Positions 35,147-43,221 of a stretch of 43,245 bases of DNA are shown piece by piece. This stretch comes from Fidelibacterota bacterium UBA2986 (GTDB lineage Bacteria; Fidelibacterota; Marinisomatia; Marinisomatales; AB-629-J13). Both the position numbers and the translations under genes were made by a program. The notes under the pieces were generated by a model. That model was given only the letters and a program-made list of their open reading frames with translations, had not been told where the DNA came from and searched no databases. The stretch's first letter is position 1. The number at the start of each line of letters is the position of its first letter. The stretch lies in contig DEAI01000003.1 of the NCBI GenBank assembly GCA_002346675.1, forward strand, positions 18,190 to 61,434. Reading direction: 5' to 3'.

Positions 35147-35693
35147 TAAAGTAAAAAATACTAGTAATGATGACATAAAACAAAATGGAGTTCAGAAAAA
35201 AAAAGACACAATGAAATCTAAACCAAAAGCAAAGGATAAAAAGCCTGGACTAAAAGAACAGATAGGGGTGCTTGAAGATAAATATCTTAGGTTGAAGGCA
35301 GAGTTTGATAACTTCCGAAGAAGAAAAGATAAAGAGGTTATTCAATATCTAGAATATGATGGTTTGCAGTTCATTGAAAATATATTACCAATTGTTGATG
35401 ATTTCGATAGAATGCTTCATGCCACAGAAAAAAGTGATAAAGGAGGAAACCAAGATTCAATCAAGGAGGGCGCAGAGATGGTTTATCAAAAGCTAGTAAG
35501 ATTTTTAGCTGATTCAGAGGTGAAATCATTTGGGGAAACGGGTGAAATATTGAACGCTGATCTCCATGATGCTATGATGACAAAAACTGAAGTTAAGAGA
35601 AAAGATGGAGAGATCTTAGAAGTTTTTGAAAAAGGTTATCGTTATAAGGATAAGGTTATCCGCCATGCTAAGGTGATTGTAAATAAAAAATGA
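35136..35693 (+). CDS. grpE: nucleotide exchange factor GrpE
   Basis: 185-residue DnaK co-chaperone that releases ADP from DnaK. A lysine-rich disordered N-terminus (1-45) precedes the long helix EDKYLRLKAEFDNFRRRKDKE. Then come the four-helix bundle and the C-terminal beta domain with LHDAMMTKTEV, EVFEKGYRYKDKVIRHAKVIV. All are typical. It overlaps hrcA at its start and dnaJ at its stop (ATGA). dnaK is not in this window. Confidence 0.96.
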   Translation: MCADKVKNTSNDDIKQNGVQKKKDTMKSKPKAKDKKPGLKEQIGVLEDKYLRLKAEFDNFRRRKDKEVIQYLEYDGLQFIENILPIVDDFDRMLHATEKSDKGGNQDSIKEGAEMVYQKLVRFLADSEVKSFGETGEILNADLHDAMMTKTEVKRKDGEILEVFEKGYRYKDKVIRHAKVIVNKK

Positions 35694-36787
35694 GAGATTT
35701 ATATGATATAATTGGGGTTAACAAATCTGCATCTAAGGATGAAATAAAAAAGGCATATCGCAAAGTAGCCATGAATAACCATCCTGATCGAAACCCAGGA
35801 AACAAAGAAGCTGAACAAAATTTTAAAGAGGCAGCGGAAGCCTATTCTGTGCTATCTGACGATCAAAAAAGAGCTCAATATGATCAGTTTGGTCATGCGG
35901 GAGTAGGTATGGGAGAGCAGACGGGAGGACATGGTTTTAGTGGTGGTGGTATTCATATGTCAATGGATGATATTTTTGACCAGTTTGGGGATATCTTCGG
36001 TGGTAGTCCATTTGAATCATTTTTTGGAGGAGGACAGTCAAGGCGTACAAGGGTACGCGGATCTGATATTAAAATAAATCTAAAGGTTAGCTACGAAGAA
36101 ATACTGAAAGGAGCTGAGAAAAAAATAAAATATAAACGGAGAATTCCTGATCCTGAGACAACTTTTATGACCTGTAATCAATGCGGGGGCTCGGGACAGG
36201 TTACCAGAGTTACGCAGTCTATTCTAGGACAAATGAGGAGCACCACAGGCTGTCCCCACTGCAATGGTACGGGAAAACAAATTGAAAAACGTTCCAGAAA
36301 AGCCGGACCGGATGGCCTTATTTTAGATCACCAAACCATCTCAGTAAAAATTCCTCCAGGGATTGAAGATGGGAATTATATGACTTTTGATGGGAAAGGA
36401 CACTTTGGTCACGGAGGAGCAAATCCAGGGGATCTGGTCATTTATTTTGAAGAAGTAAATCATAATTATTTTACGCGGAATGATAGAGATATATTTATCG
36501 AAGTCCAAATATCATTTTCCCAGGCTGCCTTAGGCGATAAAATCCAAATTCCCACTTTAGATGGTAAGGCGTCTTTATCGATATCTAAAGGGATACAGTC
36601 AGGGCAAATATTGCGAATGAAAGGAAAGGGATTTCCTAAATTAAGGGGTGGAAGTCGAGGTGATCAGTTGGTAAAGGTCCAGCTAATCACTCCCCAATCT
36701 CTTAAGAAAAAGGAAAAAGAATTATTTGATCAATTAGCAGATCTGAATGGAAATTCTAAAACCATATTCTCAAAAGTCAGGTTTTAA
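35690..36787 (+). CDS. dnaJ: chaperone DnaJ with a single remaining zinc site
   Basis: 365-residue DnaK co-chaperone. The J domain has the HPD tripeptide at residues 31-33, followed by a Gly/Phe-rich linker (about 72-115). Normal DnaJ has four CxxCxGxG motifs; here only two exist, CNQCGGSG (Cys162, Cys165) and CPHCNGTG (Cys188, Cys191). The positions of motifs 1 and 4 read RRIPDPETTF and RKAGPDGLILD, with no cysteines. Motifs 2 and 3 make zinc site II, so zinc site I is lost. The C-terminal client-binding domains (VKIPPGIEDGNYM, FTRNDRDIFIEVQISF) are intact. Confidence 0.95.
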   Translation: MRDLYDIIGVNKSASKDEIKKAYRKVAMNNHPDRNPGNKEAEQNFKEAAEAYSVLSDDQKRAQYDQFGHAGVGMGEQTGGHGFSGGGIHMSMDDIFDQFGDIFGGSPFESFFGGGQSRRTRVRGSDIKINLKVSYEEILKGAEKKIKYKRRIPDPETTFMTCNQCGGSGQVTRVTQSILGQMRSTTGCPHCNGTGKQIEKRSRKAGPDGLILDHQTISVKIPPGIEDGNYMTFDGKGHFGHGGANPGDLVIYFEEVNHNYFTRNDRDIFIEVQISFSQAALGDKIQIPTLDGKASLSISKGIQSGQILRMKGKGFPKLRGGSRGDQLVKVQLITPQSLKKKEKELFDQLADLNGNSKTIFSKVRF

Positions 36788-36789
36788 TT

Positions 36790-37011
36790 TTGCAGTATTA
36801 TGCTCAAAAAGAAGAGATAAATATTTTAGATAAGAGCTCATCTATCTCTTGTGAATTGGATATTGTATATAAAGATATTTATAGAGTATTTTTAACATCA
36901 GATGGTATGAGAAATGGAAAAGGGAATGAAAATAGTTGTGCTGTGCAGGATCCTTCATTAATAAAATTTAACCCAAAAGAGAACACTATAAATGAACAAA
37001 AGAATAAATGA
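36790..37011 (+). CDS. small hypothetical ORF, doubtful
   Basis: A 73-codon open frame with TTG start that fills the 204-base gap between dnaJ and the next gene and overlaps the latter by 20 bases. The protein is polar, with no signal peptide, membrane segment or known motif, and I recognise no family. In favour: the reading frame spans nearly the whole gap in a densely packed region. Against: there is no ribosome-binding site, the start is non-ATG and there are no recognisable homologues. If not coding, the gap is an unexplained 204-base spacer. Confidence 0.3.
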   Translation: MQYYAQKEEINILDKSSSISCELDIVYKDIYRVFLTSDGMRNGKGNENSCAVQDPSLIKFNPKENTINEQKNK

Positions 37012-37726
37012 TTTAATTGAATTAATTATCGTGATTGGTTTGGTTTTTATGTTGTTTACTATTTATGTACCTGTAGCAATATGGGAGGAAGAAAATAATT
37101 TTGAAAATCAAAGTCACTTCAGGATGAGTACAATTTATAATGTGCAAGAATTTTATAAGCTTTTAACAGGAGATTATGCAACGGACGGGTTGTGGGCCAT
37201 GAATGTTGTTAATGCTGTCAGAGATTCCCTCACAGCTGATTCAACATATATAGGTGAACAGTCCTTAGGGCTCTTTCAAAATAAACTGAATGTATCAATT
37301 CCAGAGGGTTTTGATGTAGAGTTTGATACCACATTCGGATTTCAAAAATTTCGTCGTGATACAATTATGGATACCACAGTAAAAGTATTAACTTTCTCTG
37401 AGCAGTTATCGAGGAATGACACCGTTTATGTTCAGAAAAAAGGTCTGGATCTTTTGTTAGCTTCAGAAAATTTTCGGGAAGTATTGGGTGAGGAAGAGGT
37501 GAGCCGGGTTGAGGTAATTGACTATTATGATTCATTTATGCCGGATACAGCTATGTTTTTCTGTCCGCTAACTTTCGACCCATACGAGATTGAATTTATT
37601 GAAAATATTATGAGGATTGAGTCACCTATTGATCAAATTTTTAAAGAGAATAGGTTCTTGATATTTTCTCTTAAGGCAGACAATCACGGATACATAGAAG
37701 ACGGACGATTTAGTTGGTCAAAATAA
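36992..37726 (+). CDS. bitopic protein with pilin-like N-terminal helix
   Basis: 244 residues. The N-terminus MNKRINDLIELIIVIGL resembles the type IV pilin/pseudopilin pattern (LIEL with a glutamate, Glu10, in a hydrophobic helix followed by a proline, YVPVAIW). However, the glycine needed for prepilin peptidase cleavage is absent, so a simple membrane anchor is equally possible. The rest (about 30-244) is a soluble, acidic domain presumably outside the inner membrane, with no motif that I recognise. It lies nine bases before a PilM/GspL-like gene, which supports a pilus- or secretion-related reading. Confidence 0.55.
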   Translation: MNKRINDLIELIIVIGLVFMLFTIYVPVAIWEEENNFENQSHFRMSTIYNVQEFYKLLTGDYATDGLWAMNVVNAVRDSLTADSTYIGEQSLGLFQNKLNVSIPEGFDVEFDTTFGFQKFRRDTIMDTTVKVLTFSEQLSRNDTVYVQKKGLDLLLASENFREVLGEEEVSRVEVIDYYDSFMPDTAMFFCPLTFDPYEIEFIENIMRIESPIDQIFKENRFLIFSLKADNHGYIEDGRFSWSK

Positions 37727-37735
37727 TTTTATTTA

Positions 37736-39412
37736 TTGATTAACTTAATTTTAACTGATAAATCCCTATATTGTTCTCAATGGGATTATCAGAATGAAAA
37801 GCCGGTACTTTTTTCATTTATTAAAGTTGATTTTCACTCCTCATTGTCATCTATTAGAAATGATTATGACAAAGTTCAAAATAATTTAAGAACAGCATTA
37901 CTGCAAATTGATGACTTAAAAAATATAAGGGGAACAGCCGCTAATATAGCTATAGACTTTTCCCTAACTGAAAAAGACTCTATAGCAATTGGGGATATGA
38001 GCGAGAGGGAAGAAATTGAACAGTTTCTTCTTTGGACAATAAGAACAAGGTGGGGAAAACAAATTGATCACCTGTCATATTCTTTTCTCCTTGACAAATC
38101 ACAAGTTTTTTATTTTTCCTTTTCAAAGCTGATTTTGTCCACTCTTACCACTATACTAAATGAAATAGGTTTTTTGCATATATCATATCAACCTATTGAA
38201 ACTTTATTTTTAAATAGATTAAATGCAGATGGAGTATTGTTTAGTGATAAAAAAGGAGCGTTCCTATTTTGCGATACCAAGTGGGGGTTACTATCCTGCA
38301 AAATCTCTATAGCTAAAGATGAGTTAAAGGTATCAAATATTATTGGTGATAGAGATAAACTAATTCAATTAATAAATGGCGACCAGTTTACAGTTTTGCT
38401 TGCGGACGGAATAAAGACTAAAAACTTAGCATTTAAAAATTGGGAAATTATTGAACCTGTACAGTTCCAAAATGTGATTACAGAAAGCGTTTCCCTTACA
38501 ATGGATATTTCACAGAGAATCTATAATGCAATAGATAGCGCAATATTAAAATATGATAGCAAAAATAGAGTTAATTATTTTTTAAATCCGTTTATAAATA
38601 TAGTTGACCTTGATTCATCAGATACTAAGAAACGTACATCTGATACTACAAAAAAAATAAACAATATAGAGAACAGAGCGGTCTCTGACTCAAGCAGAAA
38701 AGATCCTGTACAAAAGTTGGGGGTGTTACTACTCTTGATTCTTATAACAGGATTAATAGTGATTAAAAATAGCGAATCAGAGAAATGGATTGAAAATCTC
38801 AAAAATAGATACATCAATAATGAATCTATATCAGAAACGATGAATACAGATGTTCACTATAGTGATAGCACTAAAATAGATGACACTATTGCTGAAGAGA
38901 GGAATCAATCCTATACAATTTTAAATTCAGTTCTTCAGACATTTAATTCTCTCGATATAAAAAATATAATCTATATAAATTCTACAGACAATATTTATAG
39001 AGCTGTTATCTTAGGTGATACTTTAATTAAAGAACTGTCCATGTTAGGGCAGGTAGATAGTTTAAGGAAGAGCGGGGATAGTTTATTTAAAGCTGATATA
39101 AAACTTTACATGCAAAGCTCTGAGTCAAAACTATATTTCCATTCGATAAATGATGTGCTCTCTATTTTGTATGAAAAATATTCAACTGTTAATCATAGAA
39201 TATTAGAATCTATCAAAAGTGATAAGTTTATCTATGACCCACTAATCTTAAGTTTTTCTTACCCTGATTCACAGCTAGATATTTTGAATGTAATTTCACA
39301 TTTAGGAAAAAATATTTTGATAAGAAAGATTGAATATAAAAACCCTGATAAAACTCTAGAAAAATATACAATGACATTCTATCTATCAGTTTTGGAAAGT
39401 GAGCTAAATTAA
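37736..39412 (+). CDS. PilM/GspL-like protein: actin-like cytoplasmic domain, one membrane helix, periplasmic domain
   Basis: 558 residues, TTG start. Residues 1-~310 weakly fit an actin-like ATPase fold as in PilM or GspL (INLILTDKSLYCSQW at the start; GAFLFCDTKWGLLSCKIS at the second phosphate-loop position). One clear membrane helix follows at about 328-344 (LGVLLLLILITGLIVI). The remaining ~210 residues are probably periplasmic and helix-rich, resembling PilN/PilO or the GspL tail in layout. The architecture equals GspL or a PilM-PilN fusion. Sequence similarity is too weak to name it. No secretion ATPase or prepilin peptidase is in the window. Confidence 0.5.
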   Translation: MINLILTDKSLYCSQWDYQNEKPVLFSFIKVDFHSSLSSIRNDYDKVQNNLRTALLQIDDLKNIRGTAANIAIDFSLTEKDSIAIGDMSEREEIEQFLLWTIRTRWGKQIDHLSYSFLLDKSQVFYFSFSKLILSTLTTILNEIGFLHISYQPIETLFLNRLNADGVLFSDKKGAFLFCDTKWGLLSCKISIAKDELKVSNIIGDRDKLIQLINGDQFTVLLADGIKTKNLAFKNWEIIEPVQFQNVITESVSLTMDISQRIYNAIDSAILKYDSKNRVNYFLNPFINIVDLDSSDTKKRTSDTTKKINNIENRAVSDSSRKDPVQKLGVLLLLILITGLIVIKNSESEKWIENLKNRYINNESISETMNTDVHYSDSTKIDDTIAEERNQSYTILNSVLQTFNSLDIKNIIYINSTDNIYRAVILGDTLIKELSMLGQVDSLRKSGDSLFKADIKLYMQSSESKLYFHSINDVLSILYEKYSTVNHRILESIKSDKFIYDPLILSFSYPDSQLDILNVISHLGKNILIRKIEYKNPDKTLEKYTMTFYLSVLESELN

Positions 39413-39940
39413 ATGAGAATTTTAAGTGGTAAATATAAGGGAACTAAAATTAGAACTTATGCGAAAAGAAGCTACCGTCCCACACTGTCAAAAGTCAGAA
39501 AAAGTATTTTTGATATTTTAGGTCCTCTATCCAATTGTAGGGTGTTAGACATATTTGCAGGAACAGGTATTTTGGGATTCGAATCCCTCAGTAGGGGAGC
39601 ATCCTCAGTTTTATTTGTAGACAATAATTCTTTAATAAACAAGATATTAAGGGCAAACACTTTATTGTTCTCAGATTGTTCAATAACTATAAAAAAAATG
39701 AACGCCATTCAAATTTTAAAAACAAAACAAGAATTTGATCTGATTTTTGCTGATCCGCCATACAATTATTTTAGCCAACACAAAAGAATTGATGTAGATT
39801 TATTCATAGATATGATTTTAAATAAATTAAAAACGAAGGGAAGATTTGTTTTAGAGTGTAGTAATACAGTTGAAATAAGGTACCCTGTGAGAACAAAATT
39901 ATTTGGTGAAACTCAGATATGCATCGGAACTAAAGATTGA
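39413..39940 (+). CDS. rsmD: 16S rRNA (guanine(966)-N(2))-methyltransferase RsmD
   Basis: 175-residue SAM-dependent methyltransferase modifying G966 of 16S rRNA. Features: N-terminal RILSGKYKGTKIRT and RPTLSKVRKSIFDIL, SAM-binding LDIFAGTGILGFESLSRGAS, and the catalytic motif DPPY (residues 114-117) in DLIFADPPYNYF. It is slightly short but complete. It overlaps coaD by four bases, a pairing found in very many bacteria. Confidence 0.94.
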   Translation: MRILSGKYKGTKIRTYAKRSYRPTLSKVRKSIFDILGPLSNCRVLDIFAGTGILGFESLSRGASSVLFVDNNSLINKILRANTLLFSDCSITIKKMNAIQILKTKQEFDLIFADPPYNYFSQHKRIDVDLFIDMILNKLKTKGRFVLECSNTVEIRYPVRTKLFGETQICIGTKD

Positions 39941-40416
39941 AAAGAATTATTTATCCTGGAACTTTTGACCCAATACATAATGGTCATATAGATATAGCTA
40001 GACGGGCATCAATGCTATTTGATGAGCTTGTATTTGTAATAGCTGAAAATCCAAGAAAAGAGCCTCTGTTTTCAATTGAAGAGAGAATCATGTTGGTGGA
40101 AAAGAGTATGTCAGATATAAAAAATGTAAGAGTTGGCTCCACCAGCAGCCTTGTTGTAGATTTTGCAAAGTCTGAATCAGCTTTGGCAATTATCCGTGGA
40201 CTGAGACATGTCAGCGATTTTGAATTTGAATTTCAAATGGCTCTAATGAACTATCATTTGAACTCTGATATTTCGACAATTTTGATGATTCCAGATGAAA
40301 AATATATTCACCTAAACTCCACAGTTGTAAAAGAAGTCTCTGAGTTGGGGGGAGATATATCCCAATATGTACCTGAAATTGTACAATTGAACTTAAATAC
40401 TAAGTTTCAAAAATAA
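39937..40416 (+). CDS. coaD: pantetheine-phosphate adenylyltransferase
   Basis: Catalyses the penultimate step of coenzyme A synthesis, joining ATP and 4'-phosphopantetheine. 159 residues, the standard length. Motifs: YPGTFDPIHNGHIDIARRA (HxGH), RGLRHVSDFEFEFQMALMN, and the C-terminal NSTVVKEVSELGGDIS. The start is the TTG at 39937, the only codon that gives the conserved N-terminus; it overlaps the rsmD stop (TTGA). The missing ATG is a good example of the non-ATG starts in this window. Confidence 0.96.
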   Translation: MKRIIYPGTFDPIHNGHIDIARRASMLFDELVFVIAENPRKEPLFSIEERIMLVEKSMSDIKNVRVGSTSSLVVDFAKSESALAIIRGLRHVSDFEFEFQMALMNYHLNSDISTILMIPDEKYIHLNSTVVKEVSELGGDISQYVPEIVQLNLNTKFQK

Positions 40417-40463
40417 TATTTTATAAATTCGGCCTCTGTTTTATATCTAATTTTTTTATTTAA

Positions 40464-40757
40464 GTGCCCACTTACGACTACAAATGTACCAAATGTGACC
40501 ATGGTTTTGAATTATTTCAATCCATGTCAGAAGAACCTGCAAAAAAATGTCCTGAGTGCGGAGGACTAGTTCGCCGATTAGTTAGCGGAGGTAAGGGGCT
40601 TATATTTAAGGGCTCAGGATTTTATCTAACAGACTACGTAAAGAATAAAGATACTAAAAAGGAATCTAAAATAAATAAAGCTGAAGAAAAGAAAAAAACT
40701 AAGTCTGACTCAACGAAAAAAAATACACCTAAATCAAAAACAATAGAAAAAAAATAA
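40464..40757 (+). CDS. FmdB-family zinc-ribbon protein
   Basis: 97 residues. The N-terminal zinc ribbon begins at the conserved PTYDYKCTKCDHGFEL and has a second cysteine pair KCPECGG, giving four zinc ligands. The conserved GGKGLIFKGSGFYLTDY follows, then a lysine-rich tail of about 40 residues. The start is GTG 40464, fixed by the conserved MPTYDY N-terminus. FmdB-type proteins are widespread and proposed to be regulators; the function is not proven. Confidence 0.9.
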   Translation: MPTYDYKCTKCDHGFELFQSMSEEPAKKCPECGGLVRRLVSGGKGLIFKGSGFYLTDYVKNKDTKKESKINKAEEKKKTKSDSTKKNTPKSKTIEKK

Positions 40758-40759
40758 AA

Positions 40760-42022
40760 ATGGCAGAAAAAATACAAATTAAAAATGGACAGATAAATAC
40801 TCCTGATTTTCCAGTGATTCCTTATATAGAAGGTGACGGAATTGGTAAAGATATTTGGAATGTCTCTCAGCGCATATTTGATGCGGCAGTCCAGAAAATT
40901 TTTCAAGATAAACGAAAAGTACAGTGGAAAGAAATATATGCAGGCGAAAAAGCATATAATAAGTCTAGCTCATGGCTCCCCCAAGAAACTCTAGATACAA
41001 TTCGTGAATATCATATAGCAATAAAAGGACCTCTAACTACACCAGTGGGGGGTGGTATCCGCTCTCTAAATGTTGCTCTAAGGCAGGAGCTCGATCTCTA
41101 TGCCTGCGTCAGACCTATTCAGTGGTTCTCTGGTGTACCCTCTCCAATCGTACATCCCGAATGGGTAGACATGGTTATATTTAGAGAGAACACAGAAGAT
41201 ATCTATGCTGGAATTGAGTGGATGTCCAAAACAGAGGACGTCAAAAAAGTAATTGATTTTATTCAAGATGAAATGAAAGTGAATAAAATACGTTTCCCGG
41301 AGAGCTCCTCGATTGGTATAAAGCCGATATCCAAAGAAGGAACTGAGAGACTTGTCTCATCTGCAATACAGTATGCTATTGAACACAACCGAAGATCAGT
41401 GACCTTGGTTCACAAGGGAAATATTATGAAGTTCACTGAAGGAGCATTTAAAAATTGGGGCTATGTTCTCGCAGAGGATAAATTTAAGGAACACGTATTT
41501 ACGTGGCTAGAGTATGATAGAATCGCAGAAAAAGAGGGCAAAGAGAAAGCTAACGATATTCAAAAAGAGGCGATAGAAAATGGAAAAGTAATCATCAAAG
41601 ATATGATCGCTGATGCGTTTCTACAGCAAATATTAACTCGTCCAAGTGAGTATGATGTAGTAGCTACCATGAACCTAAACGGAGATTATATTTCAGATGC
41701 AGGTGCCGCCTTAGTTGGGGGTATTGGTATAGCACCAGGAGCAAATATAAACTATGAGACTGGTCACGCAATTTTTGAGGCAACTCACGGTACCGCACCA
41801 AAATATGCTGGCATGGATAAGGTTAACCCGTCTTCTGTGGTCCTATCTGGTGCCATGATGTTTGAACATTTGGGATGGGCTGAGGTAAGCGATATTATCA
41901 AAAGTGCTATGGCAAAGACTATTAAGGCTAAACAGGTAACATATGATTTTCATCGTCTAATGGAGGGTGCGGAAAAACTATCATGTTCAGAGTTTGGAAA
42001 TAAAATAATCCAAAATATGTGA
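40760..42022 (+). CDS. icd: isocitrate dehydrogenase, NADP-type
   Basis: TCA-cycle enzyme oxidising isocitrate to 2-oxoglutarate. 420 residues. Motifs: PVIPYIEGDGIGKDIW, the substrate loop GGGIRSLNVALRQELDLYACVRP, FRENTEDIYAGIEW, VHKGNIMKFTEGAFKNWGY, DAFLQQILTRPSEYDVVATMNLNGDY in part, and HGTAPKYAGMDKVNPSSV. The latter matches the NADP-specific E. coli-type enzyme. It starts two bases after the FmdB gene. Confidence 0.96.
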   Translation: MAEKIQIKNGQINTPDFPVIPYIEGDGIGKDIWNVSQRIFDAAVQKIFQDKRKVQWKEIYAGEKAYNKSSSWLPQETLDTIREYHIAIKGPLTTPVGGGIRSLNVALRQELDLYACVRPIQWFSGVPSPIVHPEWVDMVIFRENTEDIYAGIEWMSKTEDVKKVIDFIQDEMKVNKIRFPESSSIGIKPISKEGTERLVSSAIQYAIEHNRRSVTLVHKGNIMKFTEGAFKNWGYVLAEDKFKEHVFTWLEYDRIAEKEGKEKANDIQKEAIENGKVIIKDMIADAFLQQILTRPSEYDVVATMNLNGDYISDAGAALVGGIGIAPGANINYETGHAIFEATHGTAPKYAGMDKVNPSSVVLSGAMMFEHLGWAEVSDIIKSAMAKTIKAKQVTYDFHRLMEGAEKLSCSEFGNKIIQNM

Positions 42023-42037
42023 TTAACTTTGAATAGA

Positions 42038-42057
42038 ATTCAGGTTAAAATCTGAAT
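42038..42057 (+). promoter_or_regulatory. hairpin directly before the obgE start codon
   Basis: Arms ATTCAGG (42038-42044) and TCTGAAT (42051-42057) pair over seven positions with one G-U pair and a 6-base loop, ending one base before ATG 42059. No T-run follows, so a role in translation or DNA binding is more likely than termination. There is no Shine-Dalgarno sequence. Confidence 0.35.
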
Positions 42058-42058
42058 C

Positions 42059-43015
42059 ATGTTTGTTGATGAAACAGCAGTTGAGCTATGGGCAGGTGAT
42101 GGCGGATCTGGAGCCGTCTCATTTCGACGTGAAAAGTTTGTTCCAAAGGGTGGACCCGATGGTGGAGACGGTGGCAGCGGTGGAAATTGTGTATTTAAGG
42201 TAAGCTCTAATATAAGAACCCTAGCAGATATTCGTTATAGAACTATATATAAAGCAGGGAAGGGAGGTTCAGGTGGTAGAAATAATAGACACGGTAAAAA
42301 TGGAGAAAACTGTATTATTTCTGTTCCACCAGGTACGGTAATTAAGTCAGAAAAATCTGATAATGTTTTAGCAGATATGATAAGCGATGATGAAGAATAT
42401 ATAGCATGCAGGGGCGGTATTGGTGGAAAGGGTAATAGTCATTTTAAATCATCACTAAATCAGGCACCACGAAAATCACAGCCCGGTAAAAAAGGAGAAA
42501 AGGGAGTATTTAATATAGAATTAAAACTGCTGGCAGATGCAGGCCTAGTTGGGCTACCAAACTCAGGAAAATCAACTCTCTTATCGGTTTTATCTAATGC
42601 AAACCCAAAAATTGGTGACTACCCATTTACAACATTAAATCCAAACTTGGGAATTGTAAAGTATGGTGAATATACCTCATTTGTTATGGCTGATATCCCT
42701 GGTATCATTGAGGGGGCGGGAAGTGGAAAAGGACTCGGGCATCAATTTTTAAGGCATATTGAAAGAACCCGGGTTTTGGTCTTTCTTATTGATATTAATG
42801 ACGAAAATCCTGGTGAAACTTTAAAAACTATCACAAATGAAATTTATAGCTATAATTTAGATATACTAAAAAAACCCCGGGTAATTGCTCTAACAAAATG
42901 TGACACCGTATCTAACTATGAAAATCAAGAGCTCTCAGATTTTCAAGTAATTTCTTCGGTTTCAAGAAAAGGACTGAAAACTTTAGTAAACTCTATAACG
43001 AAATATTTAAAGTGA
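42059..43015 (+). CDS. obgE: GTPase Obg/CgtA
   Basis: Essential ribosome-assembly GTPase. 318 residues. The glycine-rich Obg domain (1-~158) has FRREKFVPKGGPDGGDGGSGG and GKGGSGGRNNRHGKNGE. The GTPase domain has P-loop GLPNSGKS (165-172), FTTLNPNLG, DIPGIIEGA (from Asp212) and TKCD (279-282, in place of NKxD). The C-terminal OCT extension seen in some Gram-positive homologues is absent, as in many short forms. Confidence 0.96.
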   Translation: MFVDETAVELWAGDGGSGAVSFRREKFVPKGGPDGGDGGSGGNCVFKVSSNIRTLADIRYRTIYKAGKGGSGGRNNRHGKNGENCIISVPPGTVIKSEKSDNVLADMISDDEEYIACRGGIGGKGNSHFKSSLNQAPRKSQPGKKGEKGVFNIELKLLADAGLVGLPNSGKSTLLSVLSNANPKIGDYPFTTLNPNLGIVKYGEYTSFVMADIPGIIEGAGSGKGLGHQFLRHIERTRVLVFLIDINDENPGETLKTITNEIYSYNLDILKKPRVIALTKCDTVSNYENQELSDFQVISSVSRKGLKTLVNSITKYLK

Positions 43016-43221
43016 AAATGATGAGTTATATTGGTTAATAAACTTTTCAAATACTAGATAAAAGAACTACCAAAGACGTTTAAATACAAAAGCAATTTAT
43101 AGTCTTATTTAATCTACTATTTATGAGTTGTTTTTATAGCACGTATTTAAAACACCAACCGCTTTGAATTGGAGAAGAGTTGGAGTAATTTCGCGAGCAA
43201 TATTTGTAACATATTTAATTT
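43016..43221. other. 206-base spacer between obgE and a tRNA gene
   Basis: The largest gene-free interval of the window. It is AT-rich with a slightly GC-richer patch (43154-43200, including TCGCGAGCAA). No ORF, strong hairpin with T-run, or consensus promoter pair could be supported. A promoter for the tRNA is expected here but not identified. Confidence 0.4.
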
